Positions 63,238 through 64,000 of a stretch of 64,000 nt of DNA are shown here, one piece after another. Source of the stretch: an uncultured Eubacteriales bacterium (lineage in GTDB: Bacteria; Bacillota; Clostridia; Christensenellales; CAG-138). Both the position numbers and the translations under genes were made by a program. The stretch covers positions 186,001 through 250,000 of the forward strand of contig CACWYB010000003.1 in assembly GCA_902765005.1 (NCBI GenBank), given 5' to 3'. The notes under the pieces are model-generated. The model ran no database searches. It saw nothing but the letters and a program-made list of their open reading frames with translations, and was not told the origin of the DNA. How positions within the stretch are numbered: the stretch's first letter is position 1; the number at the start of each line of letters is the position of its first letter.

Positions 63238-64000
63238 ATGCGGCGGATTCGGACCATACTTTCATACGACGGCACAAACTATGTGGGCTGGCAGACCCAG
63301 CCCAACGGCGTTGCCGTGCAGGAAAAGGTGGAGCAGGCCATCTTTGAGGTGACCGGCGAAAAAGTGAGCCTCCAGGGCAGCGGCCGCACGGACTCCGGCG
63401 TCCACGCCCGGGCCCAGGTGGCCCACTTCGACACGGCGGCGCGGATGGGAGCGGACAAGTTCGCCATCGCCCTGAACACCCACCTGCCCGGGGACATCCG
63501 CGTCCTCTACTCCGAGGAGACGGCCCCGGCCTTCCACGCCCGGTTTTCCGCCAAGGAAAAGCAGTACCGCTACTTCGTGCAAACCGGCCCCCACGCGGAC
63601 GTTTTCTTGCGCAAATACGCCCTCCACGCCTACATGCCCTTGGACCTGGATCTGATGAACAAAGCCGCCGCCCTGGTGGTGGGCACCCACGACTATTCCG
63701 CCTTCATGTCCACGGGCCGGGAGGTGGAGAGCGCGGTGCGGACCGTGACTCTCTCCCGCTGGGAAAAGCAGGGGAACCTGCTGGTGTATTCGGTCCAGGG
63801 CAACGGGTTCTTGTATAACATGGTGCGGATACTGGTGGGCACCATGCTGGGTATGGGAAGCGGCCGCCTTCCCGCCGACGCCATGGAAAAGGCCCTCTCC
63901 TCCCTCTCCCGAAAGGACGCCGGCCCCACCGCCCCGCCCCACGGGCTGGTGCTCTGGCGGGTGAAGTATCCGGATTTTGACACGGAGGAGGTGCTCGGCC
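63238..64000 (+). CDS. truA: tRNA pseudouridine(38-40) synthase TruA, 3' end outside window
   Basis: The frame starts at 63238 (MRRIRTILSYDGTNYVGWQ) and runs to the window end with 254 codons, close to the full length of TruA. The catalytic aspartate lies in GSGRTDSGVHA (Asp 52); KQYRYFV and GNGFLYNMVRILVGTMLGMG follow. It modifies U38-40 in the anticodon arm. It follows ecfT by 2 bases; the ecfA1-ecfA2-ecfT-truA order is common in Bacillota. Confidence 0.95.
   Translation, partial: MRRIRTILSYDGTNYVGWQTQPNGVAVQEKVEQAIFEVTGEKVSLQGSGRTDSGVHARAQVAHFDTAARMGADKFAIALNTHLPGDIRVLYSEETAPAFHARFSAKEKQYRYFVQTGPHADVFLRKYALHAYMPLDLDLMNKAAALVVGTHDYSAFMSTGREVESAVRTVTLSRWEKQGNLLVYSVQGNGFLYNMVRILVGTMLGMGSGRLPADAMEKALSSLSRKDAGPTAPPHGLVLWRVKYPDFDTEEVLG

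Overview
The window looks like a chromosomal segment of a GC-rich, anaerobic, spore-forming Clostridia (Bacillota) member, probably a gut or fermenter lineage. Reasons: a SpoIIID-type sporulation regulator, anaerobic class III ribonucleotide reductase, ECF transporter genes next to truA, strong GC bias at third codon positions, and many sigma-A promoters with 17-bp spacers. I cannot name a species from sequence alone. About 60 protein genes, three tRNAs (Leu-GAG, Ser-GCT, Ser-TGA), RNase P RNA and one striking non-coding repeat array are visible. No CRISPR, prophage or intact transposon was found.

Layout. 1-7.2 kb (minus): a truncated DivIVA-like coiled-coil gene, ruvB-ruvA-ruvC, a small membrane protein, a lipoprotein with three lamin-tail domains, a DUF2877/AllH-like protein and an Lgt-like protein fused in frame to a lipobox-bearing domain. 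7.2-18.3 kb (mostly plus): carbamate kinase, a PLP aminotransferase preceded by three contiguous DnaA-box-like 9-mers, tRNA-Leu, a VanW lipoprotein, a YqeB-like protein, MntP (minus), a DUF4097-like protein, DegV, and a large GT-C-like membrane protein overlapping a TPR protein. 18.3-28.7 kb (minus): HAD phosphatase, a large surface protein, YigZ, endonuclease IV, acetoacetyl-CoA synthetase, a DUF362 ferredoxin protein, MgtE with a long leader containing a small ORF, and GDPD. 28.8-36.5 kb: SfsA, a cation/proton antiporter, the repeat array, two tRNA-Ser genes, then GNAT, RodA, Pgi, a sugar isomerase and rnpB. 36.5-40.1 kb (minus): zinc-ribbon protein, Nif3, TrmK, MnmA, and a tiny Cys-rich peptide. 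40.2-45.4 kb (plus): GlyRS, an ArsP_2-type exporter, RecD2, ComF. 45.4-56.8 kb: SpoIIID, MurI, an acidic small protein, a ComEC-like lipoprotein, a cohesin-like surface protein, CysRS, a membrane protein, GAPDH, GT2, Fba, and a sigma factor with a large anti-sigma-like partner. 56.8-64 kb: NrdD under a near-perfect NrdR box, an 8-oxoguanine-deaminase-like amidohydrolase, EcfA1-EcfA2-EcfT and truncated TruA.

Most of this is housekeeping: recombination (RuvABC, RecD2, Nfo), translation and tRNA modification, glycolysis (Pgi, Fba, GAPDH), envelope synthesis (RodA, MurI, glycosyltransferases) and metal transport. Four genes scattered through the window (DUF2877/AllH-like, carbamate kinase, YqeB-like, 8-oxoguanine-deaminase-like) belong to families that recur in anaerobic purine/allantoin degradation.

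The main discovery candidate is the array at 31018-31562: five tandem units of about 113 bp, each foldable into the same multi-stem structure. Between units the helix sequences are replaced but pairing is preserved at about 13 variable base pairs, while loops and junctions stay constant. The array sits against the 3' end of tRNA-Ser(GCT) and starts with an imperfect copy of that tRNA's 3' end. This is strong evidence of selection on a fold (RNA or single-stranded DNA), and I do not recognise it as a known family.
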